The notes under the pieces are model-generated. The model saw nothing but the letters and a program-made list of their open reading frames with translations, was not told the origin of the DNA and made no database searches. A stretch of 64,000 nucleotides of DNA, taken from NCBI GenBank assembly GCA_026004675.1, contig BPJP01000004.1:62001-126000 (forward strand), given 5' to 3'. The DNA comes from Gemmatales bacterium. GTDB lineage: Bacteria > Planctomycetota > Planctomycetia > Gemmatales > Gemmataceae. Shown here piece by piece: positions 1 to 12,466 of the stretch (the first letter of the stretch is position 1; the number at the start of each line of letters is the position of its first letter). The position numbers and the translations under genes were made by a program.

Positions 1-227
1 GGGCTTTTTACGAGCGTGGCGGCGGCCGCGCGCTCCGCATGGGCAAATGGAAAGCGGTGCAGCAGCCGATCCATACCCCCATTCGGCTTTATGACCTCGA
101 AGCCGATCTGGGCGAAACGCACGACCTGGCCGACAAGCACCCAGACCTCGTAGCCAAGATGAAGAAATTGATGGACGACGCCTACAGCCCCTCCGAGCGC
201 TGGCAGTTTCCAAAACCGAAAAAGTAG
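1..227 (+). CDS. sulfatase, C-terminal fragment (runs off the left edge)
   Basis: The reading frame is open from base 3 and ends at the TAG at 225-227, so only the last 74 or so residues are present. The segment contains LRMGKWKAV, then RLYDLEADLGETHDLAD, the C-terminal pattern of type I arylsulfatases in which the short tail strand precedes 'LYDL..D..E..NLA'. Type I sulfatases are exported and hydrolyse sulfate esters on polysaccharides, and planctomycetes carry many of them. The catalytic formylglycine region lies outside the window, so activity and substrate cannot be judged. Confidence 0.75.
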   Translation, partial: AFYERGGGRALRMGKWKAVQQPIHTPIRLYDLEADLGETHDLADKHPDLVAKMKKLMDDAYSPSERWQFPKPKK

Positions 228-439
228 TTCCTGCCTGTGAAAACACCGTTCGGTAAGGGTTCCTCGGCGATGTCCTGACTTCGCCTCGCGATGCATTGCG
301 CCGAACTTCCGCCTCCCATGCGCGCTGACGCCGACACGATCGCCCAAATGACCGCACGCTCATGGACAGCCCTTGTTCCCATGACTAAGACAAATCGTAC
401 TTCCCACGTTCCGTACCTGTCGTGATTCCGAGGACACCC

Positions 440-2851
440 ATGGCGATGACGCTCTGTCCCGAACTGTTGAAGAAAATGGATGCTTACTGGCGGGCGGCCA
501 ATTATCTGTCCGTCGGACAAATCTATCTCTACGACAATCCACTTTTGAAAAAGCCGTTGAGCAAAGAACACATCAAACCGCGTTTGCTTGGCCATTGGGG
601 AACGACTCCGGGTTTGAATTTCACCTACGTGCACCTGAACCGTGTGATCAAGGAACGCGATTTGAACATGATCTACATCACGGGTCCAGGGCACGGCGGG
701 CCAGCCCTGGTGGCCAATGTGTATCTCGAGGGCACCTACAGCGAGGTTTATCCGAACGTTTCCCAGGACGAAGCGGGCATGCAACGGCTGTTCAAGCAGT
801 TCTCTTTTCCTGGAGGGATTCCCAGCCATGTGGCGCCGGAAACGCCTGGCTCGATCCACGAAGGAGGCGAACTCGGCTATGCCTTGTCGCATGCCTTCGG
901 CGCCGTTTTCGACAATCCCGACCTTGTCGCCGCCTGCGTCGTCGGCGACGGCGAAGCCGAGACCGGTCCCCTCGCCACCAGCTGGCATTCCAATAAGCTC
1001 CTCAACCCCATCCGTGACGGCGCCGTTCTGCCAATTCTGCATTTGAATGGTTACAAAATTGCCAATCCAACCATTCTGGCCCGGATCAGCCGGGAAGAAC
1101 TCGAAGCTCTTTTCCGCGGCTATGGGTACACTCCTTATTTCGTCGAAGGCCACGAACCGGAGAAGATGCACCGGTTGATGGCGGAAACCCTCGACATCGT
1201 CTTCGATGAGATTCAGCGTATCCAATCAAATGCTCGGCAAAAGAACGACCCGAAACGACCGATGTGGCCCATGATTATCTTGCGGACGCCCAAAGGCTGG
1301 ACCGGTCCGGAAGAAGTCGACGGCAAGAAGGTGGCTGACTACTGGCGCTCGCATCAGGTTCCCATGGGGGAAATGCATGAAAACCCCGAGCACGTCAAGC
1401 TGCTTGAGAAGTGGATGAAAAGCTACCGCCCGGAGGAGCTTTTCGACGAGAACGGCAAATTGAAAGCGGAATTGGCAGAATTGGCTCCCCAGGGAGAACG
1501 ACGCATGGGCGCCAACCCCCATGCCAATGGAGGCAGTCTGCTGAAACCCTTGCGCCTGCCTGACTTTCGCGACTATGCCGTCGATGTTCCCAGCCCTGGC
1601 AGCGTCATCGCCGAAGCGACGCGCATCCAGGGGCAATATCTCCGCGATGTCATGAAACTGAACCTGGAAACGAAAAACTTCCGCATTTTCAGCCCCGACG
1701 AAAACGCTTCCAATCGCTGGCAGGATATCTTCGAAGTCACCGATCGCTGTTTTATGGGTGAGATTCTCCCAGAGGACGACCACTTGTCCCCGGATGGACG
1801 AGTCGTGGAAATGCTCAGCGAACACCAGTGCCAGGGCTTGTTGGAAGGCTATCTCTTGACCGGGCGGCATGGCTTTTTCAACTGCTACGAAGCTTTCATC
1901 CACATTGTCGATTCCATGTTCAACCAACACGCCAAGTGGTTGAAGGTCTGCAATCACATTCCGTGGCGCCGCCCCATCGCCAGTCTGAACTATCTGCTCA
2001 GTTCGCACGTCTGGAGACAGGACCATAATGGTTTCAGCCACCAGGACCCCGGCTTCATCGATCATGTCGTAAACAAGAAGGCGGAGATCATCCGCGTTTA
2101 TCTGCCTCCCGACGCGAACTGCTTGTTGAGCGTTACCGATCATTGCCTGCGCAGCCGAAATTACGTCAATGTCATCATTGCCGGCAAACAGCCCAGTCCC
2201 CAGTGGCTTACCATGGACGAGGCCATCAAACACTGCACTGCTGGCATCAGCATCTGGGAGTGGGCCAGCAACGACAAAGATTCCGAACCGGACGTCGTCA
2301 TGGCTTGTTGCGGCGATGTACCCACGCTCGAAACGCTGGCGGCCGTCGATCTGATTCGCGAGTATCTGCCCGATGTGAAGGTCCGGGTCATCAACGTTGT
2401 CAACCTGATGAAGTTGCAACCCCGTTCCGAACATCCGCACGGCTTGACCGACCAGGAGTTCGACGCCCTGTTCACCACCGACAAACCGATCATCTTCGCC
2501 TTCCACGGCTATCCCTGGCTGATCCACCGCCTGACCTATCGACGCACCAACCACAAGAACCTGCACGTTCGCGGCTACAAAGAAGAAGGGACTACGACGA
2601 CGCCTTTCGATATGGTCGTCCTCAATGACCTCGACCGGTTCCATCTGGTCGATATGGTCATCGATCGGGTGCCAAAACTCGGGTATTCGGCAGCCTACGT
2701 GAAACAGGCCCTTCGTGACCGGTTGATCGACCACAAGGAATACATCCACAAGCACGGCGAAGATATGCCCGACATCGCGGGTTGGAGATGGGGACAACGC
2801 GGAAAAACGAACCAGGCCATTCGCACTTCGACGGAAGCCGATAATCTCTAA
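440..2851 (+). CDS. xfp: phosphoketolase (xylulose-5-phosphate/fructose-6-phosphate)
   Basis: Thiamine-diphosphate enzyme that splits xylulose 5-phosphate or fructose 6-phosphate with phosphate to give acetyl phosphate plus glyceraldehyde 3-phosphate or erythrose 4-phosphate. The 803-residue product has the full family length. The family N-terminus is clear ([20 protein letters not shown]), followed by GPGHGGPA near residue 83 and the ThDP/Mg motif GDGEAETGP near residue 170. The final 200 residues match the XFP C-terminal domain ([15 protein letters not shown]). A GTG at 422 is in frame, but the ATG at 440 ([10 protein letters not shown]) fits the family start better. The frame is intact throughout. 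Transaldolase, at 15.7 kb, acts in the same sugar-phosphate pool. Confidence 0.95.
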   Translation: MAMTLCPELLKKMDAYWRAANYLSVGQIYLYDNPLLKKPLSKEHIKPRLLGHWGTTPGLNFTYVHLNRVIKERDLNMIYITGPGHGGPALVANVYLEGTYSEVYPNVSQDEAGMQRLFKQFSFPGGIPSHVAPETPGSIHEGGELGYALSHAFGAVFDNPDLVAACVVGDGEAETGPLATSWHSNKLLNPIRDGAVLPILHLNGYKIANPTILARISREELEALFRGYGYTPYFVEGHEPEKMHRLMAETLDIVFDEIQRIQSNARQKNDPKRPMWPMIILRTPKGWTGPEEVDGKKVADYWRSHQVPMGEMHENPEHVKLLEKWMKSYRPEELFDENGKLKAELAELAPQGERRMGANPHANGGSLLKPLRLPDFRDYAVDVPSPGSVIAEATRIQGQYLRDVMKLNLETKNFRIFSPDENASNRWQDIFEVTDRCFMGEILPEDDHLSPDGRVVEMLSEHQCQGLLEGYLLTGRHGFFNCYEAFIHIVDSMFNQHAKWLKVCNHIPWRRPIASLNYLLSSHVWRQDHNGFSHQDPGFIDHVVNKKAEIIRVYLPPDANCLLSVTDHCLRSRNYVNVIIAGKQPSPQWLTMDEAIKHCTAGISIWEWASNDKDSEPDVVMACCGDVPTLETLAAVDLIREYLPDVKVRVINVVNLMKLQPRSEHPHGLTDQEFDALFTTDKPIIFAFHGYPWLIHRLTYRRTNHKNLHVRGYKEEGTTTTPFDMVVLNDLDRFHLVDMVIDRVPKLGYSAAYVKQALRDRLIDHKEYIHKHGEDMPDIAGWRWGQRGKTNQAIRTSTEADNL

Positions 2852-2950
2852 GGCGTCAGGCGAATAGGCGACACGCATGCGGACCGGTCGCCGGCGTCGA
2901 ATCCGGCAGACGAGTCGCTCGAGGCCGGGCTTCGTTCTCCTCGACCGCCA

Positions 2951-4379
2951 TTAGCGCCAATCTTTGGCCCAATCTCGAGTATGGTACTGGCTGCGAATCC
3001 GCCACTCGCGCAGCACGGCCAGAAGTCGATGCTTTTGCTCCGCGAAAGCGGGATCATCCCACAAATTGTGGATTTCATCAGGGTCGTTTTTCAGGTCGAA
3101 AAGTTGGCCGAAAGGTTCGTCGAGAAAATGCACCAACTTCCATTCTTTCGTGCGGACCATGGTCATGAAGTCGGTGCCTTGAAAGATGCCGTCGCGGCCT
3201 TGTTCGGCAAAGACGTGCGGACGCCCGCTCCACCGACCATTCGTCAACGCTGGCAGCAGCGATTGGGCTTCGATCGCGGCAGGCACCTCGGCACCGGCCA
3301 GCTGCAACAGTGCGGGGCCGATATCCATTTGCTGGCACAGCCCATCGACCGTCCGCGGCGGGGGGAAAGCGTTTCGGCGACCAGACCACCAACGGCACAC
3401 GGGTGACGGCATCATACATGGTCCATTTCTGGCTGTGGCCATGATCCCCAAGGCAGTCGCCGTGATCCGACGTAAACACGACCACCGCATCTTCCAGGTA
3501 GCCACGTTTTTCGAGCGCTTGCAGAATCCGCCCGACTTGCTCGTCGATCATAGTGACATTGGCCAGATAATAAGCACGCTGACGATGCCTTTGCTCCTTG
3601 GTCGGATGGAGCAGGTGGACCACCGAATCGTGGTCGACTTCGTGGTTGTGCAGACGCATCTGCAAGAAAGGTGGCGGCTGGCCCGCCAACTCGTCTTCCG
3701 TCACTTCCAGGAGAGGCAGTTCCTTTTTCAGATATGGCTCGGCGTAGCGAGGCACCGGATCATAAGGAGGATGCGGGCCAGGAAAGCCGATTTGCAAAAA
3801 CAACGGCCTGGTGACGGGATACGTTTCGATCCACCAACACGCCATTTGGCCGACGAAAACGTCTGGATGCGCATCCTCGGGAAGTTTCCATTCGAAGGCT
3901 CCCAGACGTTCGCGGTAATCGGGCCACTGCCGATAGAGTTCGCGTTGCTGCTTGACCAGCCCGCGAGCCCGAAGCCCTTTGTCCCATTCGTCGAAATAGT
4001 AACGTTCTTCCAGATAGCGATCCTTGTTCTCCACAACGTAACGTTCGTCGAATCCGAGCGGCGTGTGGTAGGGATAACTGTGCATCTTGCCGACATTGAC
4101 GCAACGGTAGCCGGCCGCGCGCAGGCGTTCGATCCAGGAACGCGTCCAGCTGTCAGCGTTTTTGAGTATGCCGGTGGTGTGGGGATAATAGCCTGTAAAC
4201 AAGCTCGCCCGTGCCGGTGCGCACGAGGCGGCTGTGACAAAACAATTGCTGAAGGTGATGCCTTCGCGGACAAGCCGGTCCAGATTCGGCGTGTCCATAT
4301 AGGGAAACCCCAGAGCGTTGATCGTGTCGTAGCGTTGCTGGTCCGTGATGATGAAGATGATGTTCGGCTGGCTGGTCAA
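2951..4379 (-). CDS. type I sulfatase (frame broken once)
   Basis: Cytoplasmic-looking or leaderless type I sulfatase of about 475 residues once the frame is repaired. It opens with SQPNIIFIITDQQRYD, the N-terminal metal-binding strand, and carries C-A-P-A-R at residues 53-57, the C-x-P/A-x-R site whose Cys is converted to formylglycine. The late metal site is DHGD followed by LGDHGHSQKW, and the tail has LFDLKNDPDEIHNLWDD. A TTG at 4379 follows a GGAGG at 8 bases and gives MTSQPN; a longer in-frame extension exists but looks non-coding. The frame changes at the G6 run at 3360-3365, where five bases would keep it. No signal peptide is visible at this start. Confidence 0.85.
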
Positions 4380-4495
4380 AGCGGAAACCTCCAAAGAGTC
4401 GGCAAAAAAGAAGAAGCACTTTTTGCCCGGCTGGCCACGGGGAGCATTGTAGCCGAAAAAGCCGATGCCGGCAGACATGTCGGCTGAAAAGGGGG

Positions 4496-6068
4496 CTACT
4501 GGACGGTGATGCTGCGCAGCCAGGCCGCCTCGCGAGCGATTTCTTCATCGGAAAGTCCGCTACTGCGGTGGAGTTGGGCCCGAGCCATCTTGCCACTCGT
4601 CATGTCCAACGCCATCACGTCGATCAGCCCATCGCTGCCGCAATTGCAACGAACCTGAATGGGAGACGCCTTCGGCAAGCCAGGCGCCAGCTTGTCGATC
4701 CAGCATTCGCCGATGCTGATGCACGCATCGGCCTGATGGGCTTCGCCTTGCAGCACCTTGACGCGAACCTTTTGCTGGTTCTCGACCACGGTGCGATAGA
4801 TGCGACTGGCGGCCTTTGGAAGCTGGGTGTTCTTGGGGATGAGCACATCGTTGATGCGTTCGCCGTTGTGTTTAACCTCGATGCCCAGGCTATGCGCGTT
4901 GACGTGGATTTCAACCACATCCCCAAGTGCTTCGCGAACGCTGTCATCCACCTTGATACCGGCGTCGCATGGAGCGCGTGACGCCACGATACCGGCATGG
5001 ATGGCTGCCCCGCGAGCGACGATTTCGCTGACCGCCAGCGTGTTCTCCGGGATTTTGCCGCTGAGTTCCTCAAGCATCTTCACGGTCATCGGCATATGGG
5101 TCGAGCCGCCGACCATCAGGACGCGGTCGACTTTGTCCCAGCCGATTCCCGCCTGCCGCAGCACTTGTTGCACGGTGAGACGGGTGCGGATCAACAAATC
5201 CCGAGTTAGGGCCTCGAACTGCGACCGTGTCAGGGGGACGGTCAGCACGTGTCCGGCATGGCTGCAGGTAATCGTCGTCTGCGTCAGTTTTGCTTAACGT
5301 TCGTTTCGCGCGGTCGGCAGCAGCGGACAGAGCAGACAGAGACTGCGGATCGTCACGCGGGTCGGCATGGAACTTCTTCTTGAATTCCAGCGCTACGTAA
5401 TCGACGATGCGGTCGTCCCAATCCTTCCCGCCCAAAAGCACATCCCCTTCGATGGCAACGGCTTCGAATCGGCGTTTCGACAGACGAACCAGTGTGACGT
5501 CGAATGTACCGCCTCCCAGATCGTATACCAGAACTGTCTGCTGCTTGTCCGGCAACATCAAGTCGGGCGATAGTTGGGTCACGCCAGGACGAGGTTGAAA
5601 GCAGTAGGCCAGTGCGGCGGCTGTCGGTTCATCGATGATGTCGAGAACGTCGAGACCGGCGATGCGGCCAGCGTCTTTCGTCGCTTTCCGACGTGTATCG
5701 TCGAAGTAGGCCGGCACCGTGATGACCGCTTTGTCGATCGGGCCGATACGTAGCTCGGCGTCCTGCTTCATCTTTCGCAGGATGAGAGCGGAAAGCGTTT
5801 CGGGCCGAAAGTCGCGACCGGCCACCGGCCGGCCGTAACTCTTGTGCCCCATCCGTCGTTTGATGAAAGCCGCTACTTTGTCAGGCTGTTCCAAAGCCAC
5901 ATCCCGCGCCGCCTGGCCAACGACGGCGCAGTCCCCATCGATGAAGACCACGCTGGGCGTAATCATATCGCCTTCGCGATTCGGCAGGGTCACCGCTTGC
6001 CCTCGATCGTCGAGCGTCGCAATGGCAGTGTATGTCGTTCCTAAATCGATACCGACCAGCTTTGCCAT
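4496..6068 (-). CDS. short Hsp70-family chaperone, HscC/DnaK-like (frame broken once)
   Basis: ATP-dependent chaperone of about 523 residues after repair. The nucleotide-binding domain is complete: phosphate-1 motif GIDLGTTYTAIA at residues 6-17, the connect segment VPAYFDD near 119, phosphate-2 DLGGGTFD at 183-190, and the adenosine motif VLMVGGSTHMPMT in the second part. A beta-sandwich substrate domain follows (VLIPKNTQLP), but the protein ends shortly after it, about 110 residues shorter than DnaK and lacking most of the helical lid. That length is like HscC. The frame changes at the T4 run at 5288-5291; three bases there would join LSKLTQTTITCSHAGH. No DnaJ or GrpE gene is adjacent. Confidence 0.88.
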
Positions 6069-6327
6069 GGGAGGAAATCATCGTGACAGGTTTTACGGTA
6101 CATTGTAGCCAGCCGATACAGCTAGAGAAAGGGAGAGTCGGCGTTTTGCTTGCCGTCACCAGGCCGAAACACCAGGACCTTCGCACGAACAAATCTGCGA
6201 CACCTTCTCGGAGCGCGGGTGTTTCGATCGTCCATGGTTTCTACCCCCGCTGCTTTTCCTGGAATTCGTGGTGGCCGGCAATTATGCTGAATAGAGAAAC
6301 GAGCATGTCGGTACCCACAGGTGCACC

Positions 6328-8793
6328 ATGGGCCGCTATTATTACAGCCGTGATAATCAAGCTCACGGGCCCGTCACTTCGGAACAACTGAAGGCGCTCG
6401 CCGACGCTGGCAGAATCCGGCCCACGGATTGGATTTGGAAGGAAGGGGCGACCAGGTGGAAGCCGGCTTCTTCCGTCCGCGGTTTGTTTAGCGACGGTCA
6501 ACTGACGGAAACAGCGGAATGGTACTACGTCGTGGCGGGACAGCGCTATGGGCCGGTCAAGAGATCGGATCTGCAAAAGCTCTTGCACGACAAACGAGTC
6601 GGTCCGAGCGATCTGGTCTGGAAGGAGGGCATGGCCGAGTGGGTGACAGCCTACAGCGTTCCGGATCTGCAGGGGCCGCCACCTGCGTTGGCGAAGATTT
6701 CCTGGTCAAGGTGGAAAAATCCGCTGAAAAAGCTCAGGTTGCCAGTCGGGCGGTTCCGCCTGCCCAACCTGGCGAAAACGAAACGGCTATTGAAGTGGTC
6801 GGCTGCCTTCGCATGCCTGGTCGGGCTGGTCTACTTGCTCGTTCCCTTGATCTGGAAAAGGCAACCACCGGGCGAAGCGCTGATGCAAACGCAGTCGGCC
6901 CACTGGATGCTAGAGGGAGCCGCCCTCAAAGAAGCTGTTTTGCTTTTGAAAAGCGACGAAGCCCAGGCACTGTTCGTCGGCGTCGAACCAGCGCCGAATG
7001 ACCAGCAAAAGGAACAAGAACTGCGCCGCTTCTTGCGGGACAAACGGTCAGCCAATACCAGAAACGCTGCTGCCTTCCTCCTTCACCGTTTCGATCCGCT
7101 GACGCAGCAAATCTTGCAAGAACATGCCGACGAGCAGCAAACCGACGCCGAACATATCCTGCTCGAATGGCTTACCTATGAAGGGGCAATCGACTTCGAC
7201 GTCATCCATTCGATCTGGAACGAACAGGGAAACTTTCAAGGCAAGGCTGCGGAAACACTCGAAACGTTGCTGGATCCGAAAGTCGACAATCCATCGGTCG
7301 AATTGGGCAGCCGAGTTCTCGACAAAGCCGAGGATCACATCACTGTCAACCTGTTCGGCGCCCAGATCAAGGAAGAGATTCTTTCCGATATGCAGCCGAA
7401 ACAGGACGGTGACGAAGTCATCGTCTTCTGGCGTTCCAACATTGCCTACTTGAGGCGCGTCTTATTCGAAGATTCGCCGACAAGCATTCTCGAGCAAAGG
7501 ATGGTGCCGGGGGACGGAACCTATCTGCTAAACGTGGCCGATCGCTTGAAGCGATACCTGCGCAAAGGCGCCAAGCAGCATTGGGCCTTGTTGTTGTGGG
7601 AAAAACCAGCAACTGCTGAGGGGTCGGGCGACGTCAATCAGGCGGTTCTCAAGATCGCCCAGGCAGCGCGCACGGCCGAATTCCGCCAGAATGCGCCAAA
7701 GAGCCCACAAACGTCGCGCGAGAAACTGGCCCAACTCTTCGCCAGGCTGGCGCCGTCCGTCCCAGTCGTCGAAGCGATCAGCAGGAGTTCCGGTTCCGGA
7801 TTCCTCATCGAACACGACAAACGACTCTACATCGTCACCAATCGCCACGTTATTCAAAATGCCGCTCAAGGCATCCAGGTCCATTTCCTGGCGACCGAAA
7901 CCAAACAGACGCTTACCATCCCTCGTGAGGTGAGCAAAGTGGTGGCGATCCATCGGCAGGCGGATGTCGCATTGATCGACGTCACCAAAGCGGCTGAAAA
8001 CATCAAACTCTGGGAACTGAAGCCACTGACATTAGCGCCCGCCGGCCATCGTCCGAAAGTTGGCGAAGAAGTCTTTGCAATCGGCCATCCGGGCGCCGGT
8101 TCAACGGGGCTCACTCTCACCAGCACATTGGGAGATGGCATTATCTCGGCCGTGGATCGACAACTCGCCGGCGTCTCCTTTCTCCAAGTCACCGTGCCCC
8201 TCAACCCTGGCAACAGCGGCGGCCCCCTTTTCGACTACGAGGGCAGGGTCATTGGCGTGAATACCTTCATCATCCGCAAGAACGAGGCTCAGGGGCTCGC
8301 GCTGGAAGCCCTCAATTTCGCTCTCGACGTCAAATACGTCCATGAACTGCTCCAGGATCCCAACGCTTCCCTTTCCCGCAAGCAGATCGCTGCCGTCGTT
8401 GCTCCCGACCCGACCGAGTTTAAACAAAATACTTCCCTGTTCGACCGTTTCCAACAACGAAACCGGGAACTGAGCAAGCAGGGATATCAGCCATATGGCA
8501 AATCGTTCGAGGACTCCTCGCGTATTTTCAAAATCAGTCCGCAAACCAGTGCCGTCTTCACCGCCCCATTCCGAACCGGCGAACAATACGCCATCAACGT
8601 CGTCAGCCAGGGAGTCAGCAAACTGCAGTTGGGAATCGTCGATCGCCGGGGGCAAATTGTCGCCGGCACCCCGGACTCGTCGCCGGACCCGCTTCTGCAA
8701 TTCCGCTGCCGACGCCAGGGAACCTATTCCGTCGTCGTCTCCAATGCAACCAGCGATACCGGCGTCGTCGTTCTGACTCTGTTGAAAAAATGA
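6328..8793 (+). CDS. GYF_2 x2 membrane protein with a trypsin-like serine protease domain
   Basis: The 821-residue product begins with two GYF_2 domains (about 3-53 and 65-113; YYYSRDNQAHGPV and WYYVVAGQRYGPV), protein-interaction modules frequent in planctomycetes. One membrane segment follows at 155-176, then a poorly characterised helical region, then a DegP/HtrA-like chymotrypsin-fold domain. The catalytic triad is visible: H507 in VTNRHVI, D546 in ADVALIDV and S630 in NPGNSGGPLF. The last 130 residues look like a beta-rich, prepeptidase-type domain. No PDZ domain is evident. Topology should put GYF domains in the cytoplasm and the protease outside. It is transcribed divergently from the Hsp70 gene, which suggests, but does not prove, a shared protein-quality role. 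Confidence 0.88.
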   Translation: MGRYYYSRDNQAHGPVTSEQLKALADAGRIRPTDWIWKEGATRWKPASSVRGLFSDGQLTETAEWYYVVAGQRYGPVKRSDLQKLLHDKRVGPSDLVWKEGMAEWVTAYSVPDLQGPPPALAKISWSRWKNPLKKLRLPVGRFRLPNLAKTKRLLKWSAAFACLVGLVYLLVPLIWKRQPPGEALMQTQSAHWMLEGAALKEAVLLLKSDEAQALFVGVEPAPNDQQKEQELRRFLRDKRSANTRNAAAFLLHRFDPLTQQILQEHADEQQTDAEHILLEWLTYEGAIDFDVIHSIWNEQGNFQGKAAETLETLLDPKVDNPSVELGSRVLDKAEDHITVNLFGAQIKEEILSDMQPKQDGDEVIVFWRSNIAYLRRVLFEDSPTSILEQRMVPGDGTYLLNVADRLKRYLRKGAKQHWALLLWEKPATAEGSGDVNQAVLKIAQAARTAEFRQNAPKSPQTSREKLAQLFARLAPSVPVVEAISRSSGSGFLIEHDKRLYIVTNRHVIQNAAQGIQVHFLATETKQTLTIPREVSKVVAIHRQADVALIDVTKAAENIKLWELKPLTLAPAGHRPKVGEEVFAIGHPGAGSTGLTLTSTLGDGIISAVDRQLAGVSFLQVTVPLNPGNSGGPLFDYEGRVIGVNTFIIRKNEAQGLALEALNFALDVKYVHELLQDPNASLSRKQIAAVVAPDPTEFKQNTSLFDRFQQRNRELSKQGYQPYGKSFEDSSRIFKISPQTSAVFTAPFRTGEQYAINVVSQGVSKLQLGIVDRRGQIVAGTPDSSPDPLLQFRCRRQGTYSVVVSNATSDTGVVVLTLLKK

Positions 8794-8847
8794 AGAACGG
8801 CGTTAGCTGCTGGAACCCTTTAAAAAAAGCATTGCTACAGCGTTCTT

Positions 8848-9471
8848 TCATGGGATCTTGTCCGCGGATTGCAACTGGCGTCGTATTCGTATGGGCAGCA
8901 GCATGGGAACCGATCGCTGGTAACGCCGATAGTCGTCGCCGAAGCGGGCCACAAGGTCACGCTCCTCGAGAAAGGCACCGATCAAGATATAAATCGTGGC
9001 GAGGACCGCTGACGCGAAGCCGAGCGGGTTGACCGCCAGTCCCCAGAAGACCAGGAGCGCGCCGAAGTAGATCGGATGCCGAACCCAGCAGTACAAACCA
9101 CTTGTCACGAGCGTGGCGACAGGCGGCGACGCTCGTTGCGAAACGCGCTCGATGATCTGCCGAACGCCGGTGAACTCACCCCAGCCATGTTGCGTGACGG
9201 CCATGAGAATCAGTGTGGTTCCGGCAACAGAGACGGCATACATCAGAAATCGCCAGCCGCCGAGCCACGCAAAGGGTTGCACGGGATGAAACAGCCAATG
9301 GCCGACGGCGAGCACACCGGCGAAGTGGACAAGAGCCAGAAGGTTGTAAGCAAGCCGGTGCAGACAACCAAGCCGTTGGTCGAGCCAGCGGTGAATCGCT
9401 GGCCGAACCAGAAGAGAATGCACGAGGCCGAAACTGGCCCAGGCCAGGCCGTAATTGAAAAACGGGAGCAT
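8848..9471 (-). CDS. isoprenylcysteine methyltransferase-like / NnrU-like membrane protein
   Basis: A 207-residue integral membrane protein with five or six hydrophobic segments. The C-terminal third carries the ICMT/PEMT signature: GLYCWVRHPIYFGALLVFWG followed by a short hydrophobic turn and FLEERDLVARFGDDYRRYQR. This pattern binds S-adenosylmethionine in prenylcysteine and phospholipid methyltransferases. The N-terminal half resembles NnrU. Bacterial members mostly have unknown substrates, so only the family is called. It is convergent with the protease gene (54-bp gap) and divergent from gltX. Confidence 0.75.
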   Translation of the reverse strand: MLPFFNYGLAWASFGLVHSLLVRPAIHRWLDQRLGCLHRLAYNLLALVHFAGVLAVGHWLFHPVQPFAWLGGWRFLMYAVSVAGTTLILMAVTQHGWGEFTGVRQIIERVSQRASPPVATLVTSGLYCWVRHPIYFGALLVFWGLAVNPLGFASAVLATIYILIGAFLEERDLVARFGDDYRRYQRSVPMLLPIRIRRQLQSADKIP

Positions 9472-9561
9472 AAGCGGGAATCGGTTGCGTTTTTGCCGCG
9501 CCCCTGGTGCCGTCGTTGTCTCGATGCGATCTTACCCGGCAACCGCCGTTCGCTAGAATAA

Positions 9562-11134
<1,573 letters not shown>

Positions 11135-11135
11135 G

Positions 11136-12428
11136 TTATTCAACGAGCTGGATCACCCGGGCAGCCGGCGCATCCGGGCCATTGTATTTGATATTGGTTT
11201 CGCCATTGCCGCCGACCACGATCTGGTTGGCGATCACCTGTCCGGCGACGCTGGTATCGCCGTTGCCTTCGATGGCGACATCGCCACCGGCAGCGTAGAA
11301 CGTGCCTGTGATGTTGAACTGGCCGTTCCCAGCGACTTTGATCGGCGCATCGGAGGCACGGTCCTGGAAGACAAGTATGCCTTTATACACACCGGAAGTG
11401 GGAGGCGACAAAGAAACGGAACCCTGTCCAGTAATGCTGATCCCCTGGCTGGCACCATTTCCGGCGTTGAACATCATGACGCCGCTGCCAGAGACGGAAG
11501 CCTGGCCGGAAACATCAAATCCTTTGGCGAAGTAATAGATTCCCGGTTGCATGGTGATGTTGCCATTGGTGAATTTGACAGCCTGGCTGTAATATCCGGG
11601 AGTCATGGTCTTGTTGCCGCTCTTGCCATGGGTCGTGATCGTGCCGTTGGTGGACGGAACTGCCGGAGTCGGCAGGTAGGCAAGGGGGTCGGGAGTGGGA
11701 GCGACACCCGTGATCGGCGGAGGATTGAAACCGCCCCCTGATGCGCCGCCTGTGACAAAGATATTCTTGCCATTGGTCACCGTGATCGTGGCGTTACCGG
11801 CGGTTTTTGCTGCTTGATAGTCGATCGAGTTGACGATGATATCGCCATTGACGACGTTGATGACGCCATTGCCATTGGTTTTGAGCGACTGGTCGTCTTT
11901 CGGATCGAGTGCCATGACGCCGGCATTGAAGTCGCTGAAGGAGGCGCGGGCGACAGCTCGCGCTTGGATGGCAACCGATTGGGTGCCGATGAGGCTGACG
12001 AAAGCGGCGGGCTGATGATAGGTGATGATGACCTCGATATAGCCGGGACGCAAGTTGCCTGTAGCGTCAACGACAACCGGAGACGAGACCACGGGAGCTT
12101 CGGGACTTACGCGTACCGATACGAAGGCTTTGCCCGCATTGGACCCACCTTCATCGCCTGTAGCGTCGGGAAAGCCGTTGGCGGCGGCGACCTCGAAAGC
12201 GGCTTGTTTGGCGATCCCGTAAACGTCGGTTCCCTGCTGCGACGGGTAATTTTTGTAGAGCTTCACAGCGCCGGCAAGCGCCGCTGCATCGGCGGCTGCC
12301 TGCACCTTCCGTTTGTTGTCGAGCATCAAGCCACCGTCGAGGGCCAATGCCAGGGCGATCAACATGGGAACCAGCAGAATGGCGACCAAAGGCGCCACAG
12401 CGCCGGGACGTTTCTTTTTTTGTTCCAT
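11136..12428 (-). CDS. TadG-like pilus assembly protein
   Basis: The start is the ATG at 12428 (MEQKKKRPGAVAPLVAILL), which gives a short basic leader, one hydrophobic helix and the TadG-like motif DGGLMLDNKRKVQAAADAAALAGA. The remaining 370 residues form a secreted, Gly/Asn-rich region with repeated short strands (NGNGVINVVNGDII, GNITMQPGIYYF, GNGETNIKYNG), probably a stacked beta structure. TadG-like proteins accompany TadE/TadF minor pseudopilins in Tad or type IVb pilus systems. It is the last gene of a three-gene minus-strand operon with two TadE-like genes; no TadA ATPase or TadZ is in the window. Confidence 0.8.
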   Translation of the reverse strand: MEQKKKRPGAVAPLVAILLVPMLIALALALDGGLMLDNKRKVQAAADAAALAGAVKLYKNYPSQQGTDVYGIAKQAAFEVAAANGFPDATGDEGGSNAGKAFVSVRVSPEAPVVSSPVVVDATGNLRPGYIEVIITYHQPAAFVSLIGTQSVAIQARAVARASFSDFNAGVMALDPKDDQSLKTNGNGVINVVNGDIIVNSIDYQAAKTAGNATITVTNGKNIFVTGGASGGGFNPPPITGVAPTPDPLAYLPTPAVPSTNGTITTHGKSGNKTMTPGYYSQAVKFTNGNITMQPGIYYFAKGFDVSGQASVSGSGVMMFNAGNGASQGISITGQGSVSLSPPTSGVYKGILVFQDRASDAPIKVAGNGQFNITGTFYAAGGDVAIEGNGDTSVAGQVIANQIVVGGNGETNIKYNGPDAPAARVIQLVE

Positions 12429-12466
12429 TGTCGTGCCTCGTGGTTGCGCGGCCATGGTACCAACCC

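Noticed and set aside
182..1225. Long minus-strand open frame opposite phosphoketolase
   Set aside because: Lies antisense to a clear, conserved gene, has no recognisable domain, and continues as another antisense frame; typical of high-GC shadow frames.
1226..2878. 550-residue minus-strand open frame opposite phosphoketolase
   Set aside because: Same reason; its product mirrors the sense codons and shows no family motif.
2868..2892. GGCGAC / GTCGCC inverted repeat after phosphoketolase as a terminator
   Set aside because: No T-tract on either strand, so not called.
3186..4487. 433-residue plus-strand frame over the sulfatase gene
   Set aside because: Antisense to motifs such as C-A-P-A-R and DHGD; no coding character.
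8791..8850. ATGAAGAACG / CGTTCTTTCAT inverted pair between convergent genes
   Set aside because: Imperfect stem with a loop of about 40 bases and no T-tract.
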